Source: Tardiphaga sp. (lineage in GTDB: Bacteria > Pseudomonadota > Alphaproteobacteria > Rhizobiales > Xanthobacteraceae). From it: a stretch of 37,773 bases of DNA. Location: positions 1 through 37,773 of the forward strand of contig NZ_JAQGJT010000080.1 of assembly GCF_028290495.1 (NCBI RefSeq). The letters run 5' to 3'. Below the pieces are notes generated by a model. It saw nothing but the letters and a program-made list of their open reading frames with translations. It was not told the origin of the DNA and did not search any database. Made by a program: the position numbers and the translations under genes. This document shows, in pieces, positions 1 through 7,544 of the stretch; position 1 is the stretch's first letter, and each line of letters begins with the position of its first letter.

Positions 1-2
1 AT

Positions 3-878
3 GGCGCGGCGGCCGCGGCGGCAAAGCTGTTTGGCCTGTCGAAGGACCAGATCATCGCGGCGTTCGGCGTCTCCGGCAGCCAGGCCGCGGGCTCGCTGCA
101 GTTTCTGGTCAACGGCGCCTGGAACAAGCGCTACCAGGTCGGCGCGGCCGCGATGAACGGCGTGATCGCCGCCACGCTGGCGCGCAATGATTTCGTCGGC
201 TCATCTGAGTCGATCGAAGGCAAGCACGGTCTGCTGGTCGGCTATAGCGACAACGCCCATCCCGACAAGGCGGTCGCCGGGCTCGGTAACGTCTATGAGA
301 CCATGAAGATCGGCGTGAAGCCGTATCCGAGCTGCCGGTACACCCACGCCGCCCTCGATGCGCTGATCGCGATGCGCAGGGAACACAATCTGACCCCCGG
401 CCAGATCAAGCGCGTCGAGATCGGCCTGCATCGCAACGGCATCACGCTGACCGGCGACGCCGCCACCAAGCGGCATCCGACCTCGATCGTCGGCGGCCAG
501 TTCTCGATGTTCTTCACCGGCGCGCTGGCGCTCGATCAGGGCAGCTTCGGCTGGGACGATTACAAGCGGCTTGGCGACGCTGATATCGACGCGCTCGCCG
601 ACCGTTTCGACGTGGTCCAGGACATCAGGCTGGAAGGCAAGCGCCATCCGTTTGGCGGCCGCGTCTCCATCACCACCGAAGACGGCGTGCATGAGCGGAT
701 CTACGCCGATCCATCCGGCGAACCGTCGTCGTTTCCCGACGCGCAGGCGATGGCGCAGAAGTTCTTGCAGCTCGCGCGGCCGGTGCTGAACGGCGGCGCG
801 GAGAAGTTCGCCGACGCCATCCTGTCGCTGGAACGTTTCGACAAGGTGGCGACGGCGGCTGCGCTGGGGCGGCGATAG
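3..878 (+). CDS. MmgE/PrpD family protein (5' partial)
   Basis: This is the C-terminal part of an MmgE/PrpD family protein, related to 2-methylcitrate dehydratase and cis-aconitate decarboxylase. The frame is open from base 3 to the TAG at 876-878, giving 291 codons, so the true start lies upstream of the window. Family features are the GVSGSQAAGSLQF stretch near the visible start, then KPYPSCRYTHAALDAL (the typical KxYPxCxxxH segment of this fold) and the C-terminal HPFGGRVSI segment. An internal ATG at 153 opens the same frame, but family-like sequence continues before it, so it is not the start. Members act on small carboxylic acids. The exact substrate cannot be told here, and a role in propionate metabolism is only one possibility because no prpB or prpC is visible. 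Confidence 0.85.
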   Translation, partial: GAAAAAAKLFGLSKDQIIAAFGVSGSQAAGSLQFLVNGAWNKRYQVGAAAMNGVIAATLARNDFVGSSESIEGKHGLLVGYSDNAHPDKAVAGLGNVYETMKIGVKPYPSCRYTHAALDALIAMRREHNLTPGQIKRVEIGLHRNGITLTGDAATKRHPTSIVGGQFSMFFTGALALDQGSFGWDDYKRLGDADIDALADRFDVVQDIRLEGKRHPFGGRVSITTEDGVHERIYADPSGEPSSFPDAQAMAQKFLQLARPVLNGGAEKFADAILSLERFDKVATAAALGRR

Positions 879-884
879 CTGCAG

Positions 885-1172
885 TTATGCGCCGTCGATG
901 ATGATGAAGTCGGCGTCGGCATATTTCTGCCGGATCGTTTTGGCGGCGTCATATTCCGGGCTGCGATAACACGCCATCGCAGTGGCGCGATCGGCGAATT
1001 CGACCACCACGTTGCGATCGCGGGCGACGCCTTCCATCGTCTCGAACGCCCCGCCGCGCACGATGAACCTGGCCCCGAACTTTTCGAAGGCCGGGCGCGC
1101 GGCCGCCAGGTAGTCCGGATAGTGCTCCTCATCGCGCACCGAGACGCGCACGATCCAATAGGCTTTCGACAT
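885..1172 (-). CDS. DUF1330 protein from internal start (alternative product)
   Basis: The DUF1330 half alone would be 95 residues, which is the usual length of a stand-alone DUF1330 protein. Its ATG at 1172 is preceded by GGAG at a spacing of seven bases, so independent initiation is plausible. The sequence contains the family's RGGAFETMEG and VVVEFADRATAMACYRSPEY segments. It lies in the same frame as the upstream DUF1127 coding sequence. This is the alternative annotation if the upstream part ends differently in vivo or if both products are made. Biochemical function is unknown. Confidence 0.5.
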   Translation of the reverse strand: MSKAYWIVRVSVRDEEHYPDYLAAARPAFEKFGARFIVRGGAFETMEGVARDRNVVVEFADRATAMACYRSPEYDAAKTIRQKYADADFIIIDGA

Positions 1173-1505
1173 GACAGATCTCCAAAGTTGGCGTGGTTCA
1201 GACGACATCGCCGAGCACGCATGCTGCTCGTCGCACCGGATCGCGGCTTCGATTCCGGAGCGCGCAAGTCCAATATCTTTCAATTCGTAATCGGTCATCG
1301 AGCGAAGCGCGTCGCGCGCGTCCTGCTCCTCGCTCAGGCGACGGCAGACGTTGCGAACGATCGCCCACGCGCGTGCCGACGCCCGGCGAATCGTCCGGCG
1401 ACGCTCGGCATGGACGCGCGTGACGATGGATTGCTTCCGCGCGGCCCACTGCAACGGCGTCAGGAAGCGAACATCGTACGCGTGCGGATCGAAGCCGTCG
1501 GACAT
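885..1505 (-). CDS. DUF1127-DUF1330 in-frame two-domain protein
   Basis: One open frame of 206 residues carries two domains normally found as separate small proteins. Residues about 45-85 are a DUF1127 (YjiS-like) Arg-rich segment, with the SMTDYELKDIGLARSGIE core. Residues 112-206 are a complete DUF1330 domain beginning MSKAYWIVRVSV, an ABM/EthD-like ferredoxin-fold family of unknown function. The start at 1505 is supported by AAGGAG six bases upstream of the ATG. There is no stop codon between the domains, although the DUF1330 part has its own ATG and a GGAG. Either this is a true fusion or two adjacent genes have lost the intervening stop. It is divergent from the LysR gene at 1612, which may control it. 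Confidence 0.6.
   Translation of the reverse strand: MSDGFDPHAYDVRFLTPLQWAARKQSIVTRVHAERRRTIRRASARAWAIVRNVCRRLSEEQDARDALRSMTDYELKDIGLARSGIEAAIRCDEQHACSAMSSEPRQLWRSVMSKAYWIVRVSVRDEEHYPDYLAAARPAFEKFGARFIVRGGAFETMEGVARDRNVVVEFADRATAMACYRSPEYDAAKTIRQKYADADFIIIDGA
1180..1183 (-). promoter_or_regulatory. Internal ribosome binding site for DUF1330
   Basis: GGAG on the minus strand lies seven bases upstream of the internal ATG at 1172. It supports separate translation of the DUF1330 domain although the reading frame is continuous with DUF1127. Confidence 0.4.
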
Positions 1506-1611
1506 GCTCAACTCCTTGCGGTGCAAAGCCGCGCCGTGACGATGGTTTACCCGCCGCCATAAATCCTTTAAAATGAATAATAATGATACTTTTGATCTCA
1601 AGGAGAGATGA

Positions 1612-2505
1612 ATGGATCTATCCGAGCTGCGCATCTTCCGCGCCGTGGTGCGTGAGGGCGGCGTGACCCGCGCCGCGCAGCGGCTGAATCGCGTACAGTC
1701 CAATGTCACGACGCGGGTTCGCCAGCTCGAGAACGATCTCGGCGCACCGCTGTTCATCCGCGAGGGCAAGCGCCTGCATTTGACGCCGGCCGGCCAGGTG
1801 CTGCTCGGCTATGCCGACCGGCTTCTCGCACTGGCCGACGAGGCCCGCGCGGCGGTGCAGGACCCGCGGCCCCGCGGCGTGTTTCGGCTTGGCGCGATGG
1901 AAAGCACCGCGGCCGTGCGATTGCCCGGGCCGCTAACCCGATTTCACCAGCTCTACCCCGACGTGGTGCTGGAGCTTCGTATCGGCAATCCGGAAACATT
2001 GGCCAAATGGCTGCTCGCCGGCGAACTCGACGCCGCGTTCGTCGCCGAGCCGATCGCCGATGCCCCGTTCGAGAAAATGCACGCTTTCGAGGAAGAACCG
2101 GTGATCGTTTCGGCCGCCGGTCATGCTGCGATCGGAAAGACCGGCAGCGCTCCACGCTCGGTCCTCGTATTCGAAAACGGCTGCCCGCATCGCAAGCGAC
2201 TGGAGAACTGGTACGCCAGGCGCGGCGAAATGCCGGAACGAACGATCGAGCTCGGTTCGTATCACGCCATGCTGGGCTGCGTGGTAGCCGGCATGGGCAT
2301 CGCTTTGTTGCCGGAAAGCGTGCTGGCGACATTTCCCGAGGGCAAGCGGTTGACCGTTCACCGCCTGCCGCCCGGCGAGGACCGTGCCGAAACCGTGCTG
2401 ATCTGGCGCAAGGGCGCGGGCTCACCCAACACTCAGGCGCTGCAGCAGGTGCTGCGCGAGGGCACGACCGGAAGCCGCGCCGAACAAAAGCCTCTGACGG
2501 CGTGA
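1612..2505 (+). CDS. LysR family transcriptional regulator
   Basis: This 297-residue protein has the LysR layout. A winged helix-turn-helix covers residues 1-60 (LRIFRAVVREGGVTRAAQRL, then QSNVTTRVRQLENDLG and LHLTPAG). A periplasmic-binding-protein-like effector domain runs from about residue 90 to the end. AGGAG lies six bases before the chosen ATG at 1612. The gene is divergent from the DUF1127-DUF1330 ORF, with 106 bases between them. The AT-rich stretch 1561-1600 in that gap, which contains AATAATAATGATA, is the natural place for its operator and for promoters in both directions. LysR proteins often control the divergent neighbour, so that is the first candidate target. The inducer is unknown. 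Confidence 0.9.
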   Translation: MDLSELRIFRAVVREGGVTRAAQRLNRVQSNVTTRVRQLENDLGAPLFIREGKRLHLTPAGQVLLGYADRLLALADEARAAVQDPRPRGVFRLGAMESTAAVRLPGPLTRFHQLYPDVVLELRIGNPETLAKWLLAGELDAAFVAEPIADAPFEKMHAFEEEPVIVSAAGHAAIGKTGSAPRSVLVFENGCPHRKRLENWYARRGEMPERTIELGSYHAMLGCVVAGMGIALLPESVLATFPEGKRLTVHRLPPGEDRAETVLIWRKGAGSPNTQALQQVLREGTTGSRAEQKPLTA

Positions 2506-2581
2506 CGGCGCCCCTCGCCGGTTTACTTCCCGGCTTCAATCGCTAGTATTTGCGCAACAACCAAAACGGGAGGGAAACACC

Positions 2582-3187
2582 ATGAAGCGCTACACTGCGC
2601 TGGTCGCCGGCGTTGCCATCGGACTTGCGGCGATCTCCGCCTCCCACCCCGCCGTCAGCGAGAGCGAAGGCGGCTGGGTCACGCTGCTGGACAACAGCAA
2701 GATGGGCGACTGGGACCGCGTCGGTGACGCCAACTGGGAGATGAAGGACGGCGCGCTATCCGCCGACAAACTGCTGTCCGGCAAGGACCTCGCTTATCTC
2801 GTCAGCAAGACGGCCTACAAGGATTTCCAGATCAAAGCCGAGTTCTGGACCGATGCGGAGGCCAACAGCGGCATCTTCATCCGCTGCGAAAACCCCAAGG
2901 TGATCGACAGCAAGACCTGCTACGAGGTCAACATCTTCGACAAGCGACCCGACCCCTCTTACGGCACCGGCGCCATCGTCGATGTCGCCAAGGTCAATCC
3001 GATGCCCAGGGCGGCGGACAAGTGGAATACCTATGACATCACGGCCAAGGGCCCCAAGCTCACCGTGATCCTGAACGGCGAGAAGACCGCCGATGTCGAG
3101 GACAGCAAGCACGCGACCGGCGCGATCGCCCTGCAATACGGCTCCGGCGTCGTGAAGTTCCGCAAGGTACAGATCAAGGCGCTGTAG
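2582..3187 (+). CDS. Secreted DUF1080 (3-keto-disaccharide hydrolase-like) protein
   Basis: This 201-residue protein starts with a Sec signal peptide (Lys-Arg at residues 2-3, a hydrophobic core, likely cleavage near SHPAVS-ES). The mature part is a single DUF1080 domain, a concanavalin-like beta-sandwich. Typical features are GWVTLLDNSKMGDWDRVG at its start, the NSGIFIRCE strand and the IALQYGSG-VVKFRKVQIK ending. Family members include 3-keto-disaccharide hydrolases and many uncharacterised periplasmic proteins, so a carbohydrate-linked role is inference. A strong GGGAGGG lies upstream of the ATG. No sugar transport or oxidation genes are adjacent. Confidence 0.85.
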   Translation: MKRYTALVAGVAIGLAAISASHPAVSESEGGWVTLLDNSKMGDWDRVGDANWEMKDGALSADKLLSGKDLAYLVSKTAYKDFQIKAEFWTDAEANSGIFIRCENPKVIDSKTCYEVNIFDKRPDPSYGTGAIVDVAKVNPMPRAADKWNTYDITAKGPKLTVILNGEKTADVEDSKHATGAIALQYGSGVVKFRKVQIKAL

Positions 3188-3223
3188 CGACGATCGTCGT
3201 GGCCGGGATGACGGCCTTCCAGC

Positions 3224-3307
3224 CGTCATTGCGAGCGCGACGAAGCAATCCAGAGAGCCACACGCGCAATCTGGATTGCTTCGTCGCAAGGGTTCCTCGC
3301 AATGACG
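3224..3307. repeat. Intergenic palindromic repeat (CGTCATTGCGAG type)
   Basis: A long imperfect inverted repeat lies downstream of the DUF1080 gene. The left arm 3224-3254 runs from CGTCATTGCGAG to GAAGCAATCCAGA. The right arm 3270-3307 is its reverse complement with about eight extra bases between the two conserved blocks. It would form a long stem in RNA or DNA. The sequence resembles dispersed intergenic palindromes that I associate with Bradyrhizobium and Rhodopseudomonas genomes. Copy number cannot be checked here. It may also terminate transcription of the upstream gene. Confidence 0.75.
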
Positions 3308-3391
3308 GGGAGAGGCTTCCGATCCGGGAACAGCCCCTTTTACGCCCCCCGCCAATTGCTGCTAGGATGGCCCAAACCCTACGGAGCCCTC

Positions 3392-4309
3392 ATGAGCTGG
3401 CAGCCTTCCAACGATCCGATCCTCGGCGACGCGCAGTCCTGCGATGCGCTGGAACTGGTAATTGTCCCGCGCACGCGCGATCTCGGCGATGGCTTCCAGG
3501 TCCGCCGCGCACTGCCGCACGGCAAACGGCAGATGGTCGGGCCCTTCATCTTCTTCGACCATTTCGGGCCGATGCAGTTCATCAGCGGCAAGGGCATGGA
3601 TGTGCGGCCGCATCCGCATATCGGCCTGGCCACCGTCACCTACCTGTTCGACGGATCGATCATGCATCGCGACAGCGAGGGCAATGTCCGCGAGATCCAG
3701 CCGGGCGCCATGAACCTGATGACCGCCGGGAAGGGCATCGCGCATTCCGAGCGCACCCCGGACGTACAGCGCCGCGACGGCCAGAAGATGCTCGGCCTGC
3801 AGAGCTGGATCGCGCTGCCGAAGGGCTCCGAAGAGATCGCGCCGTCGTTCCAGCATTATGCCGCGGACAGCCTGCCGACCGTCACGGATACCGGCTTTAC
3901 CGCACGGATCATCGCCGGCAGCGCATTCGGCAAGGCCTCGCCGGTGTCGATGGTGTCGCCGTGGTTTTATGCCGAAGTGTCGGTTCAAGCCGGCACCTCG
4001 GTGCCGCTCGATCCCGACCATGAAGAGCGCGCGATCTATGTCGTCGATGGCGAGATCGAGATCGCCGGCGACCGCCACGAGGGTCCGAAGCTGCTGATCT
4101 TCCGGCCCGGCGACGCCATCACCGTCAACGCGTTGCGCAATACCCGCATGATGTTCCTCGGCGGCGACGCACTGGAAGGACCGCGGCATCTGTGGTGGAA
4201 TTTCGTGTCGTCCAGCAAGGAGCGCATCGAGCAAGCCAAGCAGGACTGGAAGTCCGGCCGCTTCGCCCACGTTCCCGAAGAACACGAATTCATCCCGCTG
4301 CCTGAATAG
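3392..4309 (+). CDS. Pirin family protein
   Basis: A 305-residue bicupin of the pirin family. The N-terminal cupin has [10 protein letters not shown], then [15 protein letters not shown] and GKGIAHSE; the two His of HPH and the His and Glu of HSE are the expected metal ligands. A pirin C-terminal cupin follows. The start at 3392 is chosen because GGAG lies five bases upstream. The frame extends further back, but that part runs into the palindromic repeat and is unlike pirin. Some pirins have quercetin 2,3-dioxygenase activity and others act as redox-sensitive cofactors. The substrate here is unknown. The gene stands alone upstream of purC, 64 bases away. Confidence 0.92.
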   Translation: MSWQPSNDPILGDAQSCDALELVIVPRTRDLGDGFQVRRALPHGKRQMVGPFIFFDHFGPMQFISGKGMDVRPHPHIGLATVTYLFDGSIMHRDSEGNVREIQPGAMNLMTAGKGIAHSERTPDVQRRDGQKMLGLQSWIALPKGSEEIAPSFQHYAADSLPTVTDTGFTARIIAGSAFGKASPVSMVSPWFYAEVSVQAGTSVPLDPDHEERAIYVVDGEIEIAGDRHEGPKLLIFRPGDAITVNALRNTRMMFLGGDALEGPRHLWWNFVSSSKERIEQAKQDWKSGRFAHVPEEHEFIPLPE

Positions 4310-4373
4310 TTTTCCCCTACCCTCCCCCGCCGCCGGCGCCTCCGCCGGGCCGCGCTCTATCGAAAGTTTTGCC

Positions 4374-5291
4374 ATGACCACGATGTCCGCCAGCGACCTG
4401 CCGCTTCCGTTGCTCGGCCGCGGCAAGGTGCGCGACGTCTACGCCATAGGCTCCGACCGCGTGCTGCTGCTCACCACCGACCGCATCAGCGCCTTCGACG
4501 TGGTGATGAACGAAACCATCCCGATGAAGGGCGCGGTGCTGACGCAGATCAGCGCCTGGTGGTTCAACCAGCTCGGCGGCGTGGTGCCGCATCACATGAT
4601 CGCGGCCGACGCCGACGCCATCATCAAAGAGGTGCCGGAGCTGGCCGGTCATCGCGCCTCGCTCAAAGGCCGCGCGATGCTGTGCAAGCGCACCACGGTG
4701 TTTCCGATCGAATGCGTGGTGCGCGGCTATCTGTCGGGTTCGGCGTGGAAGGAATATGCCGCGTCCGGGACGCTGGCCGGCGAGAAGCTGGCAGATGGCC
4801 TGAAGGAAAGCGAGAAGCTCGAGCCCGCAATCTTCAGCCCGGCGACCAAGGCCCCGACCGGCCATGACGAGAACATCACCATCGCCAGGATGCGCGAGAT
4901 CCTCGGTGAGGAAGACACCTTCACGCTCGAGAGCATGACCCGCGCGGTCTACACGCAGGGCGAAGAGATCGCCCGCGAACAGGGCATCATCATCGCCGAT
5001 ACCAAGTTCGAATTCGGCCGCGAAGCCGATGGCCGCATCATCCTGATCGACGAGGTGATGACGCCCGACAGCTCGCGGTTCTGGGCCGCGGACGTCTACG
5101 CGCCCGGCCAGTCACAGCCCTCCTTCGACAAGCAGCCGCTGCGCGACTATCTCGACATCGAGCGCCGCGCCGGACGCTGGAATGGCGAAGCACCGCCGCC
5201 GCCGCTGCCCGCCGAAGTGATCCACGCGACCAGCAAGCGCTATCTCGATGCCTATCGACGGTTGACCGGCGCAGAACTCGTGATCGACTGA
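4374..5291 (+). CDS. purC: Phosphoribosylaminoimidazole-succinocarboxamide synthase
   Basis: SAICAR synthase joins CAIR and aspartate with ATP in purine biosynthesis and acts in the cytoplasm. The 305-residue protein has the signatures [39 protein letters not shown] and [11 protein letters not shown], followed by [14 protein letters not shown]. It is longer than the roughly 240-residue PurC usual in bacterial pur operons and resembles the Ade1-like, longer form. Related genomes often carry a second, shorter purC next to purS/purQ, so this may be one of two copies. No other purine gene is adjacent. The first ATG is used; another at 4383 is possible. Confidence 0.93.
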   Translation: MTTMSASDLPLPLLGRGKVRDVYAIGSDRVLLLTTDRISAFDVVMNETIPMKGAVLTQISAWWFNQLGGVVPHHMIAADADAIIKEVPELAGHRASLKGRAMLCKRTTVFPIECVVRGYLSGSAWKEYAASGTLAGEKLADGLKESEKLEPAIFSPATKAPTGHDENITIARMREILGEEDTFTLESMTRAVYTQGEEIAREQGIIIADTKFEFGREADGRIILIDEVMTPDSSRFWAADVYAPGQSQPSFDKQPLRDYLDIERRAGRWNGEAPPPPLPAEVIHATSKRYLDAYRRLTGAELVID

Positions 5292-5293
5292 GC

Positions 5294-5313
5294 TTTCGGC
5301 GCGGGCGCCGAAA
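5294..5313. terminator. Bidirectional hairpin between purC and TadG-like gene
   Basis: A perfect inverted repeat, TTTCGGCGC and GCGCCGAAA around two bases, lies between the convergent purC and TadG-like genes. It is bordered by a T-run on one side and an A-run on the other, so it could end transcription from both directions. Confidence 0.6.
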
Positions 5314-5320
5314 TCCGCCC

Positions 5321-6535
5321 TTACTTGGACAGGCGCCCGACCGTCGCCACGCCTGTCGAGATCTGAGGCACCAGAGCGCCGGCCTTGAGCGACCAGTTTG
5401 TCGCATTCAGGATCAACGTCGAGAACACCATGCTGACGCTGTTGGTCGTCATGTTCGACACCGAGTTGATCGTGACATCGCGACTGGGCAGATACATCAG
5501 CCCGGTAAAGCTGCTGCCGCTGGTGCCGTTGATCGGCAAATTCGAGTTGCTGAGGCCGGTCGGCTCATACATCAGAATGTTGGCGTAGGTGCCGCTCGTC
5601 GGAGCCGACAGCTTCGCCGAAACGTTACCATTGAAAGTCAGCGTCGCATTCTGGTCGACGAGATAGAACGTGACGTCGGTGCCGGTCACCGTCCATCCCG
5701 AGTTGAAGATCATCGCGCCGCTTTTGATGACGTAGAGACCGGGGTTGAGCGTCAGCGTGCCCGAGCCGTTGAAATTGGTCGAACCGCAATAGACGCCGGG
5801 GTTGAGCGTCACGACGCCTGGATTATAGACCTGATTGCTGAAACTGCAGGTCGTGGAGCTGACCACCGGCAATTTACCCGCAAACGGATCGCTGATCGTA
5901 TCGCACGTCGTTTCGACCGGCGGCGTGACGCCGCCATTCTTGACGACGGTCGAGCCCTTCACGCAGATTCGTTTGACGCCCAGCGTCGCATTGAACATCG
6001 CGGCGGGATTCTGCGTCGACAACACATGAACTTCACAGGTCGGCGCAGAGATCGCCGCACCGGAGTTCACCAGCAGCGCTTGCGTCCGCAACGGGTTGAT
6101 GAGGAGAATGCAGACATCCGATTTTGCCGAAACGCCGGCGATCGCGGTTCCTGTTGCGGTTGCCGGAATCGTCGTGATTCCGAAGACGCGAAGGAAGGAT
6201 GACGGGACATTTGCGGTGGCCGTGCCGCTGATCGAGCCATCAGCGCCCTGCGTAAAGGATGACGTCGCGGTTTCCCGCACCTTGAGGCCGTAATTGCCGG
6301 CAAAAAAACTATTCGCGCGACTGACCTGCGTCGCCGACGGCTCGTTAACGGCCGCCAGCAGGGCCGAGTCCAGAGACGTCTGCAGTCCGGCCTTGACGGC
6401 GTTCGCCTTCGAATAATCGACGGCTGCACCTACGAATCCGAGCAGCGGGACGGCGGCGATCGCGAAGGTCACGGCAACGTTGCCGGCCTGAGCCTTCAGG
6501 CCGTCAGCGACAAGCTTTTGCAAATAGCGAAACAC
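5321..6535 (-). CDS. TadE/TadG-like pilus assembly family protein
   Basis: A 404-residue protein with an N-terminal TadE/G-like segment (AQAGNVAVTFAIAAVPLLGF, a membrane helix, then GAAVDYSKANAVKAGLQTSLDSALLAAV). This is the standard anchor of Flp-pilus minor pilins and TadG. The rest is a Ser/Thr/Asn/Gly-rich extracytoplasmic region with repeated NPGxY turns (NPGVYCG, NPGLYVIKSG) typical of a beta-solenoid. The start is GTG at 6535, preceded by GGAGGAA. No tad/cpa pilus genes are near, so it is an orphan. It could be a surface protein exported independently of a pilus; the family assignment covers only the N-terminus with confidence. Confidence 0.8.
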   Translation of the reverse strand: MFRYLQKLVADGLKAQAGNVAVTFAIAAVPLLGFVGAAVDYSKANAVKAGLQTSLDSALLAAVNEPSATQVSRANSFFAGNYGLKVRETATSSFTQGADGSISGTATANVPSSFLRVFGITTIPATATGTAIAGVSAKSDVCILLINPLRTQALLVNSGAAISAPTCEVHVLSTQNPAAMFNATLGVKRICVKGSTVVKNGGVTPPVETTCDTISDPFAGKLPVVSSTTCSFSNQVYNPGVVTLNPGVYCGSTNFNGSGTLTLNPGLYVIKSGAMIFNSGWTVTGTDVTFYLVDQNATLTFNGNVSAKLSAPTSGTYANILMYEPTGLSNSNLPINGTSGSSFTGLMYLPSRDVTINSVSNMTTNSVSMVFSTLILNATNWSLKAGALVPQISTGVATVGRLSK

Positions 6536-6822
6536 AACAAGACTTCCTCCGGCACGGAATTTGATACGGATGGACTCGCAAAAAGCGACAGGCCAGCCGT
6601 ACCCTCATACCGGAACAATGGGTTCCACAGCTTAACAAGTGGTTAAAATGGAACTTTATCGGCCGGCCGTGCGCGGCTGTAGGTAAATAGTTCCCACCAA
6701 AATAGGCCGCGATTCCAGCGAACCGGAGCGCCACGGCACGGCCAGGCGCCCCCCGCTTGCGCGGAGACGCCATTGAACCTGTGAGAGACTTTACGGGCGC
6801 TTGGAAGGAGCAGAAGCGCTGC

Positions 6823-7178
6823 TCAGATACCCGACATCATGATGTATTTGATCTCGACATACTCTTCCATGCCGTGATGCGAGCCTTCGCGGCCGAGGCC
6901 TGATTCCTTAACGCCGCCGAACGGCGCGTTGCCACCGAGTTCAAGCCCGAGCCGGTGAAGCCGACGAAGCGCACGGCGGGATGCTCGCACAGCACCAGAC
7001 CGATCGCGGACGCGTCGCTGGTGACGATGTTGAGCACGCCCTTCGGCACGCCGGCGCGCTCGGCCAGCGCCGAGAACGGCGTCTCGTTGGCCGGCTTGAT
7101 CATCACGGTGCAGCCCGCGGCCAGCGCCGGCGAGACCTTGCGGGTGATCATCGAGTTCGGGAAATTTCACGGCGGGAT
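6823..7178 (-). pseudogene. Decayed partial copy of gabD
   Basis: This stretch is a shortened second copy of the gabD gene at 14055-15551, in the same orientation. Bases 6823-6928 match 14055-14160 with two differences and include the terminal MMSGI codons and stop. After that, four segments are missing relative to the intact gene: 570, 55, 9 and 6 bases. Each gap falls between short direct repeats of the intact sequence (GAACGGCGCG, CGAGCCG, TCGGCCAG and GCC). The 55-base loss shifts the frame. The catalytic Cys region, most of the NAD-binding region and the N-terminus are gone, so no enzyme can be made. Similarity ends near 7178, where an unrelated gene fragment begins. Confidence 0.9.
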
Positions 7179-7502
7179 GGCAACGCTGCCGATTCCATGC
7201 ACTTCATTCTCGACGGCCGACTCGGCATCATGGTGCCGACGGGCGATGGCAAGCTGACACGGGTGCGCAGCCTCGGACGTTACACGACAGTGGGCGAAAT
7301 GGGCGTTGTCGCCTATGCCCCGCGCAGCGCCACCATCCAGGCAGAGATCGCGAGCGTGCTGTATCTGCTGCGCGCCGACGCCTTCGAGGACATCAAGCAA
7401 AACCATCCGGCATTGAGCCAGAAGCTGCCGACATATTTTGTGTCTGTGATGGCGGAGCGGCTGGCTTTTGCGAGCCGGATGATTGCGGTGTTGAGAAGAT
7501 AA
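7173..7502 (+). pseudogene. Truncated cyclic-nucleotide-binding domain fragment
   Basis: An open stretch ending with TAA at 7500-7502 encodes the second half of a Crp-type cyclic-nucleotide-binding domain. It reads ADSMHFILDGRLGIMV, then RVRSLGRYTTVGEMGVV, RSATIQAE and LSQKLPTYFV, ending FASRMIAVLRR. The pattern resembles the C-terminal domain of some SulP-type anion transporters or related cNMP-binding proteins. The 5' part is missing: upstream of about 7173 the sequence is the gabD fragment on the other strand. No start codon with a ribosome binding site is positioned for it. It is best read as a 3' remnant of a broken gene. Confidence 0.75.
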
Positions 7503-7544
7503 GAATAGTCGACACGACGCATCTGAAACGGACGTGGCGATCGT

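Noticed and set aside
3199..4023. 274-codon plus-strand frame overlapping the pirin gene
   Set aside because: It starts inside the palindromic repeat and gives an Arg/Ala-rich product; the pirin frame explains the region.
6537..6822. Search for a gene or RNA between the TadG-like start and the gabD fragment
   Set aside because: No frame with start and ribosome binding site and no clear terminator or tRNA structure; probably promoter and leftover sequence.
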